Shown one piece after another: positions 23,399 through 35,344 of a stretch of 64,000 nt of DNA (position 1 is the stretch's first letter; each line of letters opens with the position of its first letter). The translations under genes were made by a program, and so were the position numbers. The stretch is taken from assembly GCA_947034895.1 (NCBI GenBank), contig OX344763.1, positions 38,749,025 to 38,813,024 of the forward strand, given 5' to 3'. The notes below the pieces were generated by a model. That model did not search any database and was not told the DNA's origin. It worked only from the letters and a program-made list of their open reading frames with translations. The DNA is from Rhytidiadelphus loreus. Taxonomy: Eukaryota > Streptophyta > Bryopsida > Hypnales > Hylocomiaceae.

Positions 23399-23985
23399 CA
23401 AATTCTTCTAGACTTGGTTTAGTAAATTAATTGAACCCAGGCAAAAGTTATCTTTTATTCTTTAAAAAAAATTGAACTCCTTCAATTGAAAAGACAACAT
23501 GGGCTTCAATTTTAACCTTGTAATTAAAAGTCAAAATTCCATTATTTTTGTTTTGGATTCATTCAATCATTCCGATAATGGCTTTAACTTTGGTGGTGCC
23601 TTAAAGTCACTTAATGGTTGCAAAGTGGACCCTATATGTGTCAAATACAAGAAATCCAAAAGGTCGCTCCAAAAATTGACTAAACGACTTCCAACCTAAA
23701 GGTTGTCACTTGGAAATGAAAATTAAAAGCACTTTTTTATACTCAAAGAGCATGTTTAGATTTTTCATCCAATACAAAATATTCATGTTAAAAAAATCAG
23801 GAGTTTATTCCTATACAAAATGTTAGTATACACATTGTTTAGTATTTAAGAAATTATGCATTGATGAATGACATTTAATCTTTTTTATGAATAAAAAAAA
23901 ATAGTAAATAACCAAAGAAAAATTTATCTCTATATCATTATTATTTTGAACATCATTCTACATGCAAATGCATTTGAAATACAAG

Positions 23986-26250
23986 ATAATTCATGTTGCG
24001 TGTATCAATCTAATGGAGATAGTTATGGTAGGTCTGAATGTTGTAGAAATTTCAATTATACTTACCGATGTTGTAATACATGTCACTCTAGAAACAATCC
24101 AAGTGGACTTAGCTACAATTGCACCACTTTCAATATTATAAGTCAATCTAATAGAAAAGAAGTTTTTAATCCAATTGGCCAATCTATAGACTTTGTCATT
24201 ACTGCATATCAACGTGAGTGTACTAGATTGCTATACACTAGAATATTGCAAAGTTGCAACACAACATGTTATTGTTGTCAAATGTACATTGGTGAAGACC
24301 CTAGATTAAAAGTTGATATTTGGGCACCCAATGATGAAGGTCCAAAGTACTCACAATATCTAAATTGTAGTTTCCAACATGGGTTGCTAATCAAAATGGA
24401 ACCTATAATTTTTCTTGTATTTTAACTGGTTGGGGCTTGGCTTCAGCTCTAAAACCACTTCAATTGCAACTTACATCACTTGCATGGATTAGAATTTCAA
24501 AAGCAATTTCTCCTATAAGTATCGATGTGCGATATGTAGCTGGTAATTTATCATAGCCTCTTATTGATAGTAATTTGTATTGTGTTTATTAGAAGAATTT
24601 TGATAGCTTGTCATAAAAATGGTATGATGAAATACCAAACACTATAATTAGGGTTTTAAATCGTAAAAGGCAAATTGAAAACATTTGGTGAATACTCCAA
24701 TGGTTGTCTAAGCATATTTCATGTGTAATATAAATAGTCATTTATTCATTAGTTTGATTCTAAGAATTGAATGATCTAATTATTTTTAATTAATCAAAGC
24801 AATATATTTATACATTTTTTACTTTAATACCAAGAGATCTATCATTGCAAAATTGTTTATGGCAATGGGAAAGAAGCAATTCCTTTTTGTTAAAAGAATA
24901 TGGTACAATTAAAATAACATTGAATGATGCATATGGCAACAAGATTTGGGGTTTAACAGGAGGTCGAGAAATTAAAACAAATGATTTCAATATTACTTTT
25001 CAAAGATATGGTTTTGAAGAAATCCTTAGCCTTTTTGCATCTCTACTATTTGCTCAAATTTCTTCTCGTTATGCTTTTGGAATATGTCTTATAAGTATAT
25101 ATTCTACCCAAATCGGAGCATATATGATAACCATTGCCAATGCCCAAGGGACCACACTTAAAGAAATGCCTACAATATTTTATATGTTGCCAGGTTTAGA
25201 ATTTTAGATCATTTTATTTTAGTATTTGTATTTATCATCATTAATAAAACCATGTTTGATAGGAGTTTATAAGAAACAATTCAAATTATATAACTATATA
25301 ACTATATGTTTTTAAACATGCATAAATAAAATTTTGTACTAAAATTTTGTATGTTAGTTTTACATGAAATTTTAGTTCAATTTTAGTTCAATGTTAGTTT
25401 TACATGAAATTTTTATTCAATTTTAGTTCAATAGTAATTTTAGTTCAATGTTAGTTTTACATGAAATTTTAGTTCAATTTTAGTTCAATAGTCAACATCC
25501 TCATAAGATGTGATTTTAATTCATTAAATTTCTAAATATGTTAAATAACAGAGTTTCTAATCTTGAATTCATCACCATTAAATCAATACAAAAATAAAAT
25601 CATCCATGTACTATTTAAAAAGAATTATAAATGTTGTGATTTCAATAAGGATGAAATTATTTTTAAAGTGGCAATATTGCATCCATTTAATAATCTGATT
25701 TTTTCTTTTCTTTTTGTGAATGCTTAAAATAGTATTGTTTGACTCTTATTGAATTGTCTTGCAAAAGTTCTGCCATCTAATTAGAAGTTTGAATAATTCA
25801 TTCTAAGATTTTGAAGTAGTTGTCTCATGTATATATAAGAAAAAGTGTAAAATGATTTTTATTTTTGAACACAATAGATCATTCAATTTTTACTTCTAAT
25901 ATATTTATAAATTTTTGGATATTCTTTTACTTCCAAAATATTTTCCAAATATAATAAGAATGGATTTTCTAAATAAATATATAGTCTATAGAATGCTAAT
26001 TGATATATATTGACATATTGCAGATTCATCATTACAAGGTTTACTTTTCAATAAACAAGAGTTTGTAATTAATACTAAAACATATTTTTCTGGGGATGGA
26101 TTTGCAAATGATTTTTTGATATCAGGATCCTTACCAGTTAATTTTAAAATGAATGCAAATCATTGGTTCAATCTATATTTTATTTCCTTACATATATCAG
26201 TGTTTTTCATGATTTTTATTTTTTCAAGACCATCTTTTTTTCTGTGATTT
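23986..26250 (+). pseudogene. Filamin/Ig-like repeat gene remnant, GEX2-like
   Basis: Three exon-like blocks, each entered by an AG in phase 1 so that the first codon is G|AT (Asp): 23986-24542 (D-N-S..), 24837-25193 (D-L-S-L-Q-N-C) and 26024 onward (D-S-S-L-Q). Block 1 ends in VRYVAG and block 2 in FYMLPG, again with a phase-1 donor (G|GTAATT, G|GTTTAG). Block 2 has GTIKITLNDAYGN and GAYMITIANAQG, typical of filamin-type Ig repeats as in GEX2, a gamete-surface adhesion protein. Block 1 is 557 bp, not a multiple of three, and changes frame near 24380 between YLNCSF and VANQNGTYNFSC. Block 3 decays into AT-rich sequence. No initiator ATG or signal peptide is seen. The family call is from pattern memory; the exon pattern itself is visible. 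Confidence 0.55.
25351..25490. repeat. Short tandem repeat, three units
   Basis: Units starting ATGTTAGTTTTACATGAAAT at 25351, 25391 and 25448, followed by TTTAGTTCAATTTTAGTTCA. It lies in the intron between blocks 2 and 3 of the GEX2-like remnant. Confidence 0.8.
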
Positions 26251-26559
26251 GTAACTTGCATGTAAATCTATAAGTTTATAATGAAAATGTTATAAAAATC
26301 AATCTAATTAAACAATGCCATGTACCAATACAAATCACATTCATTTAGTATTAATATTTTTCATTAAAAGATTTATGAATTTGCAAGCAAATTTTTTAAG
26401 TTTTCAAAAGTTTAGTACATTTTTTTATTTTAGACTTAAAGTAAAGTATTCATTACTAGTAAATTTTTCAATTGTTGAACTTATCTGACATTTCAATAGC
26501 AAAAGTGTGAAGTGGCAAAAATAGATACAAGTCATACAACTATGCACCAAAAAGATGCA

Positions 26560-26885
26560 TGTCACCTCTTGTTCCTACAATTTCCTTCCCTCCACTACAT
26601 CAATCAAATGATGAGATGAAATAAAGATAGTTGTTGATTGGCCATCAAACATATGATCTTAGCCATACAATAGTTAGGGTTTGGCTCTCCAGATTACAAA
26701 TTGAAATATGGATACATAATATAGATACATGTATGGAATATATACAAAACACAAAATATATACAAAGTACATATAGAAATATACAAAATACATACGTACC
26801 CATACAAATTCTTATGGATGTGTCCCATATTGATTGTAGTCCAAACAATTTCCAAAAAACATACAAATATGGGGTCGGAGTGGGT
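26560..26885 (-). repeat. Interspersed repeat, right copy of an inverted pair
   Basis: Inverted counterpart of 18410-18765, with the same order of blocks on the minus strand (TCAATATGGG, GTAT-rich core, ATGGCTAAGATCATATG, CCAATCAAC, GGAGGGAAGG). The open frames seen here on both strands are translations of the GTAT/ATAC-rich core. Confidence 0.6.
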
Positions 26886-27425
26886 ATTCACAAGCACAAT
26901 TCATGAATTCATTTCACAAATGTTTATCACAATGTATTTAAATTTTTGGATGTAAAAGTTTTACAACCAATAGAAAAATTACATATATACCCTTTTTCAG
27001 AATTTTTGTAAAAGCTTAACAATCAATGGAAGAATGACATGTGTACCCTTTTTGTTTTTCATGCATGAATTGGAAGTAAAGCAACATGTTTATGAAATGA
27101 ATTCATAGGATAATTCAATGGCTGCACCCATAGAATAATTCAATGACATATTACATGCAAATGTATTAGCATCCAGCCAAAATTGAAAAATTTGATATAG
27201 CCTACAAAAATGGGCATGATGTCATTCATTAAAATGATGAATTTTGATAATATCTTTATAACATGAAGTTTCAATTTTAAAAGTCAAATAGAATCGGAAA
27301 GGGCAAGAATCCTGCATATGATACATATAAAAAAAAACATTATTGTGTTGACATCCTACCATATGTCTTGTTGTTTTTGGTTTGATATTTATCATAAATT
27401 GTTAAAATTATAAATCAAGGTTTTC

Positions 27426-27694
27426 CATTAGGGGAGATTTCAGCTACTTGGGAGACTATTTCAGGGTTGTTCCCATTGTTGGAAACCAATCTTGTACAGT
27501 AAAAAATTAATAATATTAAAAAATTAATTAATTAAAATAATAATAATAATAAATAATAATAATAATAATAATAAAATTTATAAAAAATTTATATCTGACG
27601 TGGTCATCTCCTGACCACGTCAGATCAACTTTCCCACAATGTTCCCGCAGTCCGGGAACTTACAGTCTCTTAAAACACAGAAATCTCCCTAATG
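27426..27694. mobile_element. CATTAGATGAGATTT-family MITE, copy F1
   Basis: CATTAGGGGAGATTTC at the left is mirrored by GAAATCTCCCTAATG at the right. The interior contains an AT-rich tract with an (AAT)n microsatellite (about 27533-27574), then the hairpin CTGACGTGG-TCATCTCCTGA-CCACGTCAG. TTC flanks both ends (27423-27425 and 27695-27697), a possible 3-bp target duplication that the other copies do not confirm. Confidence 0.8.
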
Positions 27695-28832
27695 TTCAAT
27701 TCACCATTCTAAAACAAATTTTGATTTGAAAAATGTGAAAGATTTTTTAGAAATTTAAACTTCACTTTAAAAATAACTAGGGCTCTACTACTCTCCGTGC
27801 AACCAATGACATACATTAAAGATTGAAGGTTTTCTACCTTCGAAGACTTTGGCAACAAAAATCCATTCCTCCCATAGATATAGGAACTTAAAAAGAGTGG
27901 TCATCTAGGCTAGTCTTGGAGAATGGCAAGAACCTCTTGTATTTAATGCACTTTTGTACATAAGTGATTGCAAAAAGCACTTGTCCTGTATTTTGTCCCC
28001 TTAGCTTTGGACAAGAGTTTTTTTGCTCATAACTTTTGCGTTGTATGTTAGTTTTACATGAAATTTGAAGTGAAGGAAGATGTGGTAGTTGTTGACATTG
28101 AATAGTATTTTGCATTCAAAAACTATATTTTACTATTTTTAAATAGCCCCTGGTTGGATGTCTATCTTGACCATTTTAAGGATTTAAACTACTTTTGATA
28201 TAAAAATGAGAATATGAAGCTCAATATTAGAATACAAGGACTTCTACTAAAGTAATCCAAGCCCGATGAAGAAATTTTCTAAAAATAGAAAATTGTCCAC
28301 CTTTCATGTGTGCTCAAAATGCCCTACCTTTGCTCAAGTGTAGAGACCACAATTTTGTTTTTCCAAAGATAAAAATGGTTGAGAAAAAGCATCTTCAAAT
28401 TAAGAAAAAATGGATTTTTTGAATTCTTTTACTATTTTCTAAAAATCAAACATCAAAGTGTCCATTTTTTTGGTATTTTTCTTTAGTGCATAACTTTTTT
28501 AAATAAAGTTTTCTAGGTCTAAATTTTTAGAGACATATTGTTTCCAATGCTTTACAAATTATACCTATTTGATTTCATTTAAAAAATATATTCCTAAAGT
28601 CACAGTACTCACTGAAATAGGTTGTTTTGATCCAAATTTGGCAAGTGTTTCTTCTGAGACAACATCCATTGATGCCTCCATGGCAACATAGAACACGATG
28701 TCTATGGTGTATGCCATTGCAAAGAATCCCTATGAAAATTTGTCCAGCTATTATATGATGCTAGTGAACTACTACAAGAGTTTGTTGGAGTTGGACAATA
28801 GATCATCTAGTTGATCCTTGACACCAAGAAGA

Positions 28833-29139
28833 CATTATATGTGTTTTGGCTCTCGGGGAGGGCTGCGAGTTCCCAACTCGAAACCCCCCTAAGAACCGCT
28901 GAAACCTGCCATTCTCCGCTTGTGCTAAACTGGCTGAGAGACTATCAGGTCAGTTTTTTTGAAAAAAATAAAAAAATAAAGAAATAAACTTTGTTTCTCA
29001 TTTTAAAGACTTAAAGTTTTATTTTTTATTTTTTTTCAAAAATAAATAAATCTGACAGCGGCATTCTTTCACTGCCGGGGGAACAACGCCGGAAACGACC
29101 CTGAAATGGCCCTCTGGGATCCCGAAATCTCATCTAATG
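28833..29139. mobile_element. CATTAGATGAGATTT-family MITE, copy F2 (inverted)
   Basis: The right end (CCCGAAATCTCATCTAATG) is the reverse complement of the canonical family left end; the left end begins CATTATATGTG. The centre is AT-rich, and the hairpin position carries a diverged version (CTGACAGCGGCA..TCACTGCCGG) with the ACGT core lost. Confidence 0.75.
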
Positions 29140-29538
29140 ATCGCCTTGCGGATGACATCAATAAGTGATAGATGGTACAGAATCCTTTAACATTATCCAT
29201 GTCAACTTTAGCAAGGATCTACTGGGCATCGTGGACATTGATGAATTGGAGGTATGAGCTTAGGATTGCATGGCACATGACAAAATCTATGAAGTATTGA
29301 TGACCCCTACCTTTGCGATTCAATGTCATATACTAACCTTGAATGTGACTTCCAAGTGTTGGAAAGCAAGCCACATGCCACCCAAAGATAGAGCAAGAGA
29401 TGGCCACGGCAACACCAAAAATTCCAGAAATCACTTCAATTTTAATGTCTAAAAATTGGTGTACAATATATTTGGTATGTAAATTTCAAGTGTAATGCCA
29501 GGATTACAAATTACTTAGAAATTCAACACTCAACAAAC

Positions 29539-29792
29539 CATTAGATGAGATTTCAGGGCAAGGAAGGTTCATTTTGGGCCTATTCCATGCCCTGGGAATA
29601 GTAAAAATATAAAGTTATAAAAAAAAGAAATCATAAAAAATAATTTAAAAATAATTTTTTAATATTATCTGGCGTGGCAATGTTCCTGCCACATTAGACT
29701 TCAACAGTTTACACATTTGCAATTTGGAAAATGTAGTGAATCGAATTGTAGTAAATTCACAATCTTTTGAAGAAGGTAAATCCTTTCTAATG
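29539..29792. mobile_element. CATTAGATGAGATTT-family MITE, copy F3
   Basis: The left end CATTAGATGAGATTTCAGGG is canonical; the right end AATCCTTTCTAATG is a decayed inverse. The hairpin is present as CTGGCGTGGCA-ATGTTCC-TGCCACATTAG. It lies 400 bp from F2. Confidence 0.7.
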
Positions 29793-30021
29793 TCTATATA
29801 AGGAGATACTCAAGTTACTTTTAAGCTTTATTGCTCGAATGAATCACCTAGATTTCAACACTGTCAAATTCCCTGATAATTGATACTATATCTTGACAAA
29901 AAAAATTTGATGCATTGTGATTCTTTTGGTAGTCAATTTTTAAAAAGTACAACCACAATCAAATTAAGATATACATAGAAGCACCATAGACAGGGAATTT
30001 CACAAAAGTAAATGGGCAGTA

Positions 30022-30968
30022 TTAACTCCTAAAGTTTTTTGACTATGCTTTTACCAAAAACGCTCCAAAATTGTCATTTCTAGTACAAGTTCCAAATTTT
30101 AGAAAAAAGATTATTTGGGGACACATGTAACCATAGGATCTTGTAGTAAGCTAGTTTGAGAAGATGTGGAAAAAATTTCAGAAACTTCCACCATGTAGAT
30201 TGCAAGATATTAATGTTTGAAGTGACATAAATCTTTTTTCTTGGCCTGCGAAAAACCAAGCAACTGCACTTCACAAGGTCACATTTGTATGAAATAATGT
30301 TTAAAATGGTCGTGCTTCTTTACAATAGATTCATTCTTCAAGGCAAGTTGGCTACATGCTTGAAATTTTTTAGATCATTTGGAATTGTACAACATATAGG
30401 AAAAAAATAGTATACTAAATAGAAAATAGAGAATGATTCAAAATACAAAATTGTTAAGGATTAAATTATGGAATTGAAAAATTCCAATTCCAATGGTTGT
30501 AATGTTGTAATAAACAACCAACATCCTATGATTTTATTTTTTTCAAAAAATATTAAAAATAGAGTTAAATAAAAGACTTCAAAGTTTATTTTAGAGTAGA
30601 GATTCTATAACTATTTGCAAACTAAAACTCATAACTGTCATCTCATTAATCAAAATGGAATGATTCAAAGCTTTCCATATAATATATATAAATCTAGGAA
30701 ACCAATTTCAATTTTTTTTTCTTAAAGTGATATTTTAGGAATATTTTTGGGCTACACAAATTGTCTGCAAATCACTACAAATTACACATTATACAATAAC
30801 TTTTTAGCCATGTAGTTTAAAGTTATGAAATTTTTTGGGCCGTAAAGCTACTCCTTGGGCACATGTTGTGTGAAAATTTTAAAAACAAAAAATAAAAATT
30901 CCATTTGTAGTGAGTTGCCAAAAGTCACTATGTTGCTAAAAAATGCAGCTTGATCCTTTAGGAGTTAA
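30022..30968. mobile_element. TTAA-bounded 0.95-kb element, copy B
   Basis: Starts TTAACTCCTAAAG and ends CTTTAGGAGTTAA, an intact inverted pair. The interior is collinear with copy A: TGTCATTTCTAGTACAAG, GGATCTTGTAGTA, TCCACCATGTAGATTGCAAG, CAACTGCACTTCACAAGG, AACATATAGGAAAAAAATAG. No open frame of significance. Confidence 0.8.
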
Positions 30969-31261
30969 GAATGGGGCACAACAATTCCTCACATTTTCAA
31001 GCATAATGCTAGGGCTACAAATGGTTTTAAGAATTGAGCAAAATCAGTGCTCAACAACCCCTACACAAACAATGGGTCTGACTAAGAGTTTAGGGTTTCA
31101 TTTTGATGGATACCCTCATGTGTGATGTGTGATTAGTTAGTGATTATAATTACCTAAACCCTAATAAATAAATAATTCTTACTCTCATCATTGGCAATAA
31201 AAAAATTTGGGTCTAGAATAATTCTTTAGCTCTCAAAGGTTAAATTATATTTTTATTCAAA

Positions 31262-31505
31262 TATTACAATTGTAGGTGAAGGGACACACAATACGGTTAT
31301 GACTTTTCTTGTTTCGCTTCATCTCATAGCTTTAGTGACGCATTATGATTTTGTGATCATGTTTGGCATCATTTTTGTTATTTGACCTCACAATTCCATG
31401 GCCAATTTGTGACTTCATTTCATCATTTTAGTTGTTTGGTCTCATGACTCCGTAGAAGGGTTGTGTCTAAATGACTCTTTATATTTGCTTATATATACAT
31501 ATAAA
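31262..31505 (-). repeat. Interspersed repeat J, copy 2 (inverted)
   Basis: Reverse-complement relative of 21183-21440, sharing the GTGAAGGGACA edge, the ATAGCTTTAGT block, the TCATGACTC block and a terminal TATATA-rich tract. Confidence 0.6.
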
Positions 31506-34029
31506 TTTTAAAAAATAAGAAAAAATCTTTATTCATTGTCTTGCACAAGTATATTTTATAAGCCTCTATGTAAGCCAACTCTTGTGTAACACTATGAATG
31601 TCAAATCACTATATATAATTTGTTTAAGTAGAATTGCAATCTACTATATGGTAATTGAAAAGACTATATGTATATATAGTATTGCCCGCTTATTCTATAT
31701 GAGGCATTGCTTCTATAATTATGTTCATTGCTTCTTACCAAGGTCCATATAACAATTAGACATCATGTCATATTGAGTTATTAATTTTTTTCTTAGAGAT
31801 ATCATTGATGACCAATTACCACCATGCTTTAGAAAATGAGTTCATATTGTAATTGCAATCAATAGTGGTAATACTATATATATGGAAGCAATGGTTAATA
31901 AAAGCCAAATTCTTGTATTTTTTTGGTATTTTCACTTTAAAAATATATGGTATCTTAAAAATAATCAAAACATTGTAATAGGTCTTTCCAATATATTTTA
32001 CAATTTTTGATTTGGTGAAACTTTGAGTAAATCTATATGTAGTGCTACTTTGAAGTTTGGCGCTCCCTCCAAAATTTTGAAAATATAGAGCTCATTCAAA
32101 TTGGTAATGCTAAAATTCTATAAGTGCCAAATGGCTAAAAAATAATTTATCTGATCACCATGGTGTTTGAATCCAACTATAATATATGATTGTTGATTAT
32201 ATGGATACTAGCTTTTGGTTCCTTTTGGATTTACTATACACTCATAAAGGACACCCTCTCTAAGTTGTTATCTATTTGTCTTTAGAGCTCTTTGGTTGTC
32301 TAGTCCTTTATTGAATTGTTTTAAATAATATTTTCAAAAGCTAGTTTGATGAGAATATCTATTGTAAATAATATGATTATCATCCAATATTCATCTACAT
32401 TTATTTAATTTTTGTGAAAAATTCATCAAAAATTCATCCTAATTGGTTCACACCAAATAGACCACATTTACCTAATGTTCATCCAAATCAAGGCAAGTGG
32501 ATTTCTATCTATTCAATTTCCTGCACAATTTGAATTAATTTGTATAGTACATTTATAGGCAAATTTTAGATATTAAGGCTAGATTCACGGTATGCCTTTT
32601 AGAAGAGACATGAAATTTTGGATTGTACGAGACCATGGTAAAATCTTGGCTAATAGGGAGGTGTTTAGTTGTCATGAAGCTTGAGTAAAAGACATTTAGT
32701 TTTCAAAATGGTTAACAATGGAAGGGTGGATTTACAACAAGGTTTTGGGAGTGATTATTTGTTAAAAAGAATATAAATATTTTGAAGGAATAATTGTTGA
32801 TAAATTCTCCTTTTACAATGAAATTACTAAATTGTTCTAAGATCTTGAGATGATATTGCTTTTGCTTTCTATAAATGTACACATCTTTTTAATTAGTGAA
32901 TTATTGAGAATTCATCTTTTTCATATTGTATCAAATATTACATATATTGTTGTAGTTAGTTTTCATTTAGCAAATTATGGACTCTAGTATTTGTTGCAAT
33001 GACATATGTAAAGTTTCGTCCATGTACAATGTAAGGGGTAATAGAATAGTTCATTCTAAATAATTTGAAGAAAATTTTATATTATAAATACTAACAATGA
33101 AATGCTTAAAACTTGTTGTTTGAGAGATCCTCAAAATTCAACTTCTAGTCTTTGTATAGAGTGTACTATCTTAATTTTGCATTTTCTTCTCCATTCTTCA
33201 TCTTCAAAACTCAAGCAAATAAATAGTGCAAGTTCACAGCTTAAAATATTTATTATTCAAAAGAATTAAATTATTTATAAATGTAAAAATTCCACTATTA
33301 CCAAATAATAACAAGAATTTTTATTTATTTATTGAATTTTATAGTGGAACTCCACTTATTTTGAATTACATAATTTATAAGTAAAAGTGCACCTATATAG
33401 GTATATAACATTCACATGCAAATTTAAAACTATTTGTGATTATCCAATAATAACCTTATAATACAATTTTATAAAGTAATTAATTATTATTATTTTATTC
33501 ATATTTGTATTGAATTAAAATTGATACTAATTTAATGATGATATGTTCAAAATTGATGATGATAATGAGTTAAAATAATATGTTTATTTCAATTTATAAT
33601 TAATAAATAACTCTTTTTTAGCAAAGGTATACAAATCTAAATCATAAAGGCCCTGAAATGTACAAAATGATTTATTGATGCCAACAAGAAGCACAATAAT
33701 ACACATGTGATTATAGAGCAACACATAGCAAAAAACTTCAATTGCCTTCAAATCCAAATGTTTTAAAAGATAGTTTAAATTTAATTATATTCTTCAATGA
33801 ATTGCCATTTCATTCTATAATTAAAAAAATGAATACATGCCAGATAATTTGTTTTTAATAATTTTATTTCAATTCTAATTCTAATTTTTTAATTTATTTA
33901 ATAAAAATGAGGATAAAATAATAATTAATAAACCCTAAAACCTTAAGAATAGGTTTTAAAATTCCAAATTTGAAAATCTTTGTTTTTGTAATATTGGTTC
34001 TTATATTAAATTAAATTAAATTATGAATT
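31506..34029. other. AT-rich spacer and F-box gene upstream region
   Basis: No gene, RNA or defined transposon end was recognised. The last 500 bases before 34030 are extremely AT-rich. Confidence 0.5.
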
Positions 34030-35076
34030 ATGAATCCCATGAATGATGGATTGGATATTTTTATCCCATTGGATTTGTGGCGTATAATATTTTGTTTTGT
34101 ACCAATAGCTAGTCTTTGTAGATTTCAATTGGTTTGTAATGAGTGGAGAAACTTAATTCAAAGCAACGATTTTTGTAAATCAAGACTTAAAAGTCATTTA
34201 GAGAAAAATGAAATGCTCATTTATGGATATAACTCTCTTCATACTATTTCATTTCTTAATTTTTCAAGTGGGCAACGTTATTGTATTAAATGTTCATTTT
34301 TCAAAATTAATGTATTAGAAAGTACAAAATATAGATTTCTTGCTACACAATATGGATTGATTCTAATTTTATGTCGGCCTCACTATATAATCTTTGCTGA
34401 TTCTATACTTGTATGTAATCCTATTACGAAAACGTCTAAATATCTTTCTTTGCCTAAAACACAAGTTGATTGGAAAACTGAAGGTGGTATGATTGTAAAT
34501 CCCTATTCAAATACATATGAAATAATAACATTTGAAAACCATCCTTTTGATTACCTACATGTTTATAAATCCAACATTGATAAATGGAAAACTTACATTA
34601 GTATGTTCAATGAGGTTCATGTGACTTCATGGTCACTCTATGATAATGTTGTATATATTTTATGTAAAGGTGGTCTAAATCCAATGCTCATGATTTTTGA
34701 CATAAGAAAAGAAAATTGGTTCAAATATGATTTGGATAAGTATTTTGAAAAGGGATGGAAATTGTTTGTAATTCAATATAGAATATTTTTCATTCAAATC
34801 CATCAAAATGCATTGCTAATACTTGAGTTGGAAACTTATCCAAATAATCAAGATTCAAGAATTAAATTGATGTATCGCACTGATATCGATAATGGCTTCC
34901 ACAATGTAAAAGATGCATTGGTTTTTGACAATAAAATCATTATTCCAACTTGGAATGGAGGCTCAATTATTAATGTTTTACAACAAACTATTCAAAATCT
35001 CAATTACAATTTTTCTGACATTATAGGTTTTGATTTCAAAGGTTCATTTGAATTTAGTTTATTTAGATTAGACTGA
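34030..35076 (+). CDS. F-box protein with kelch/FBA-like C-terminal region
   Basis: Intronless 348-codon frame from a true ATG. The F-box (about residues 9-52: IPLDLWRIIFCFVPIASLCR, then QLVCNEWRNLIQSNDF) would bind SKP1 in an SCF ubiquitin ligase. The rest (about 90-345) has the VCNPITKTSKYLSLPK motif and repeated hydrophobic/Trp-containing strands (TSWSLYDNVVYILC, MLMIFDIRKENWFKYDL, IIIPTWNGGSIINV) typical of kelch-like or FBA beta-propellers that recruit substrates. The substrate is unknown. Codons are far more AT-rich than in the other genes here, as often seen for rapidly evolving lineage-specific F-box genes. A second ATG at codon 4 could also serve as start. No disruption is seen; expression is untested. 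Confidence 0.85.
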   Translation: MNPMNDGLDIFIPLDLWRIIFCFVPIASLCRFQLVCNEWRNLIQSNDFCKSRLKSHLEKNEMLIYGYNSLHTISFLNFSSGQRYCIKCSFFKINVLESTKYRFLATQYGLILILCRPHYIIFADSILVCNPITKTSKYLSLPKTQVDWKTEGGMIVNPYSNTYEIITFENHPFDYLHVYKSNIDKWKTYISMFNEVHVTSWSLYDNVVYILCKGGLNPMLMIFDIRKENWFKYDLDKYFEKGWKLFVIQYRIFFIQIHQNALLILELETYPNNQDSRIKLMYRTDIDNGFHNVKDALVFDNKIIIPTWNGGSIINVLQQTIQNLNYNFSDIIGFDFKGSFEFSLFRLD

Positions 35077-35197
35077 AACGAAGCATTTTTATGTTTAAAA
35101 TTAGACACATGCTATTAATACATGCAATAATTAATGTCCAAAATAATGTCCGCATTAGGAAATTAGCCAAGTTGGTGTATACATTTTGTATTTCATC

Positions 35198-35344
35198 CAC
35201 TATTAGAAAAATAAGGCCCAAATCAACAATGTTCAAATGACTCAATGAACGTTGTGATTTAGACATTTTGAATTTTGTATTTCTTGATCCAAATGTTTTG
35301 TATTGTTTTATACATCTTGGTGAGGTCCCTATTTTTTGCTAGTG
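35198..35344. mobile_element. CACTA-type MITE with TSD ATC
   Basis: 147-bp element: left CACTATTAGAAAAATAAGG, right CCCTATTTTTTGCTAGTG, together a CACTA-class inverted repeat. ATC occurs on both sides (35195-35197 and 35345-35347). An internal stem pairs AAATCAACAATGTTCA with TGAACGTTGTGATTT. It lies 122 bp beyond the F-box stop codon and may sit in its 3' UTR. The termini differ from those of the 19.6- and 52.0-kb elements, so it is a separate subfamily. Confidence 0.88.

Noticed and set aside
23946..24425. Cys-rich frame considered as a HAP2/GCS1 or secreted cysteine-rich protein
   Set aside because: There is no ATG at the apparent start, the cysteine spacing does not match HAP2, and the frame fits better as an internal exon of an Ig-repeat protein with a frame slip.
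26645..26906. Overlapping Tyr/Ile/Cys-rich frames on both strands
   Set aside because: They are readings of the ATAC/GTAT-rich interspersed repeat.
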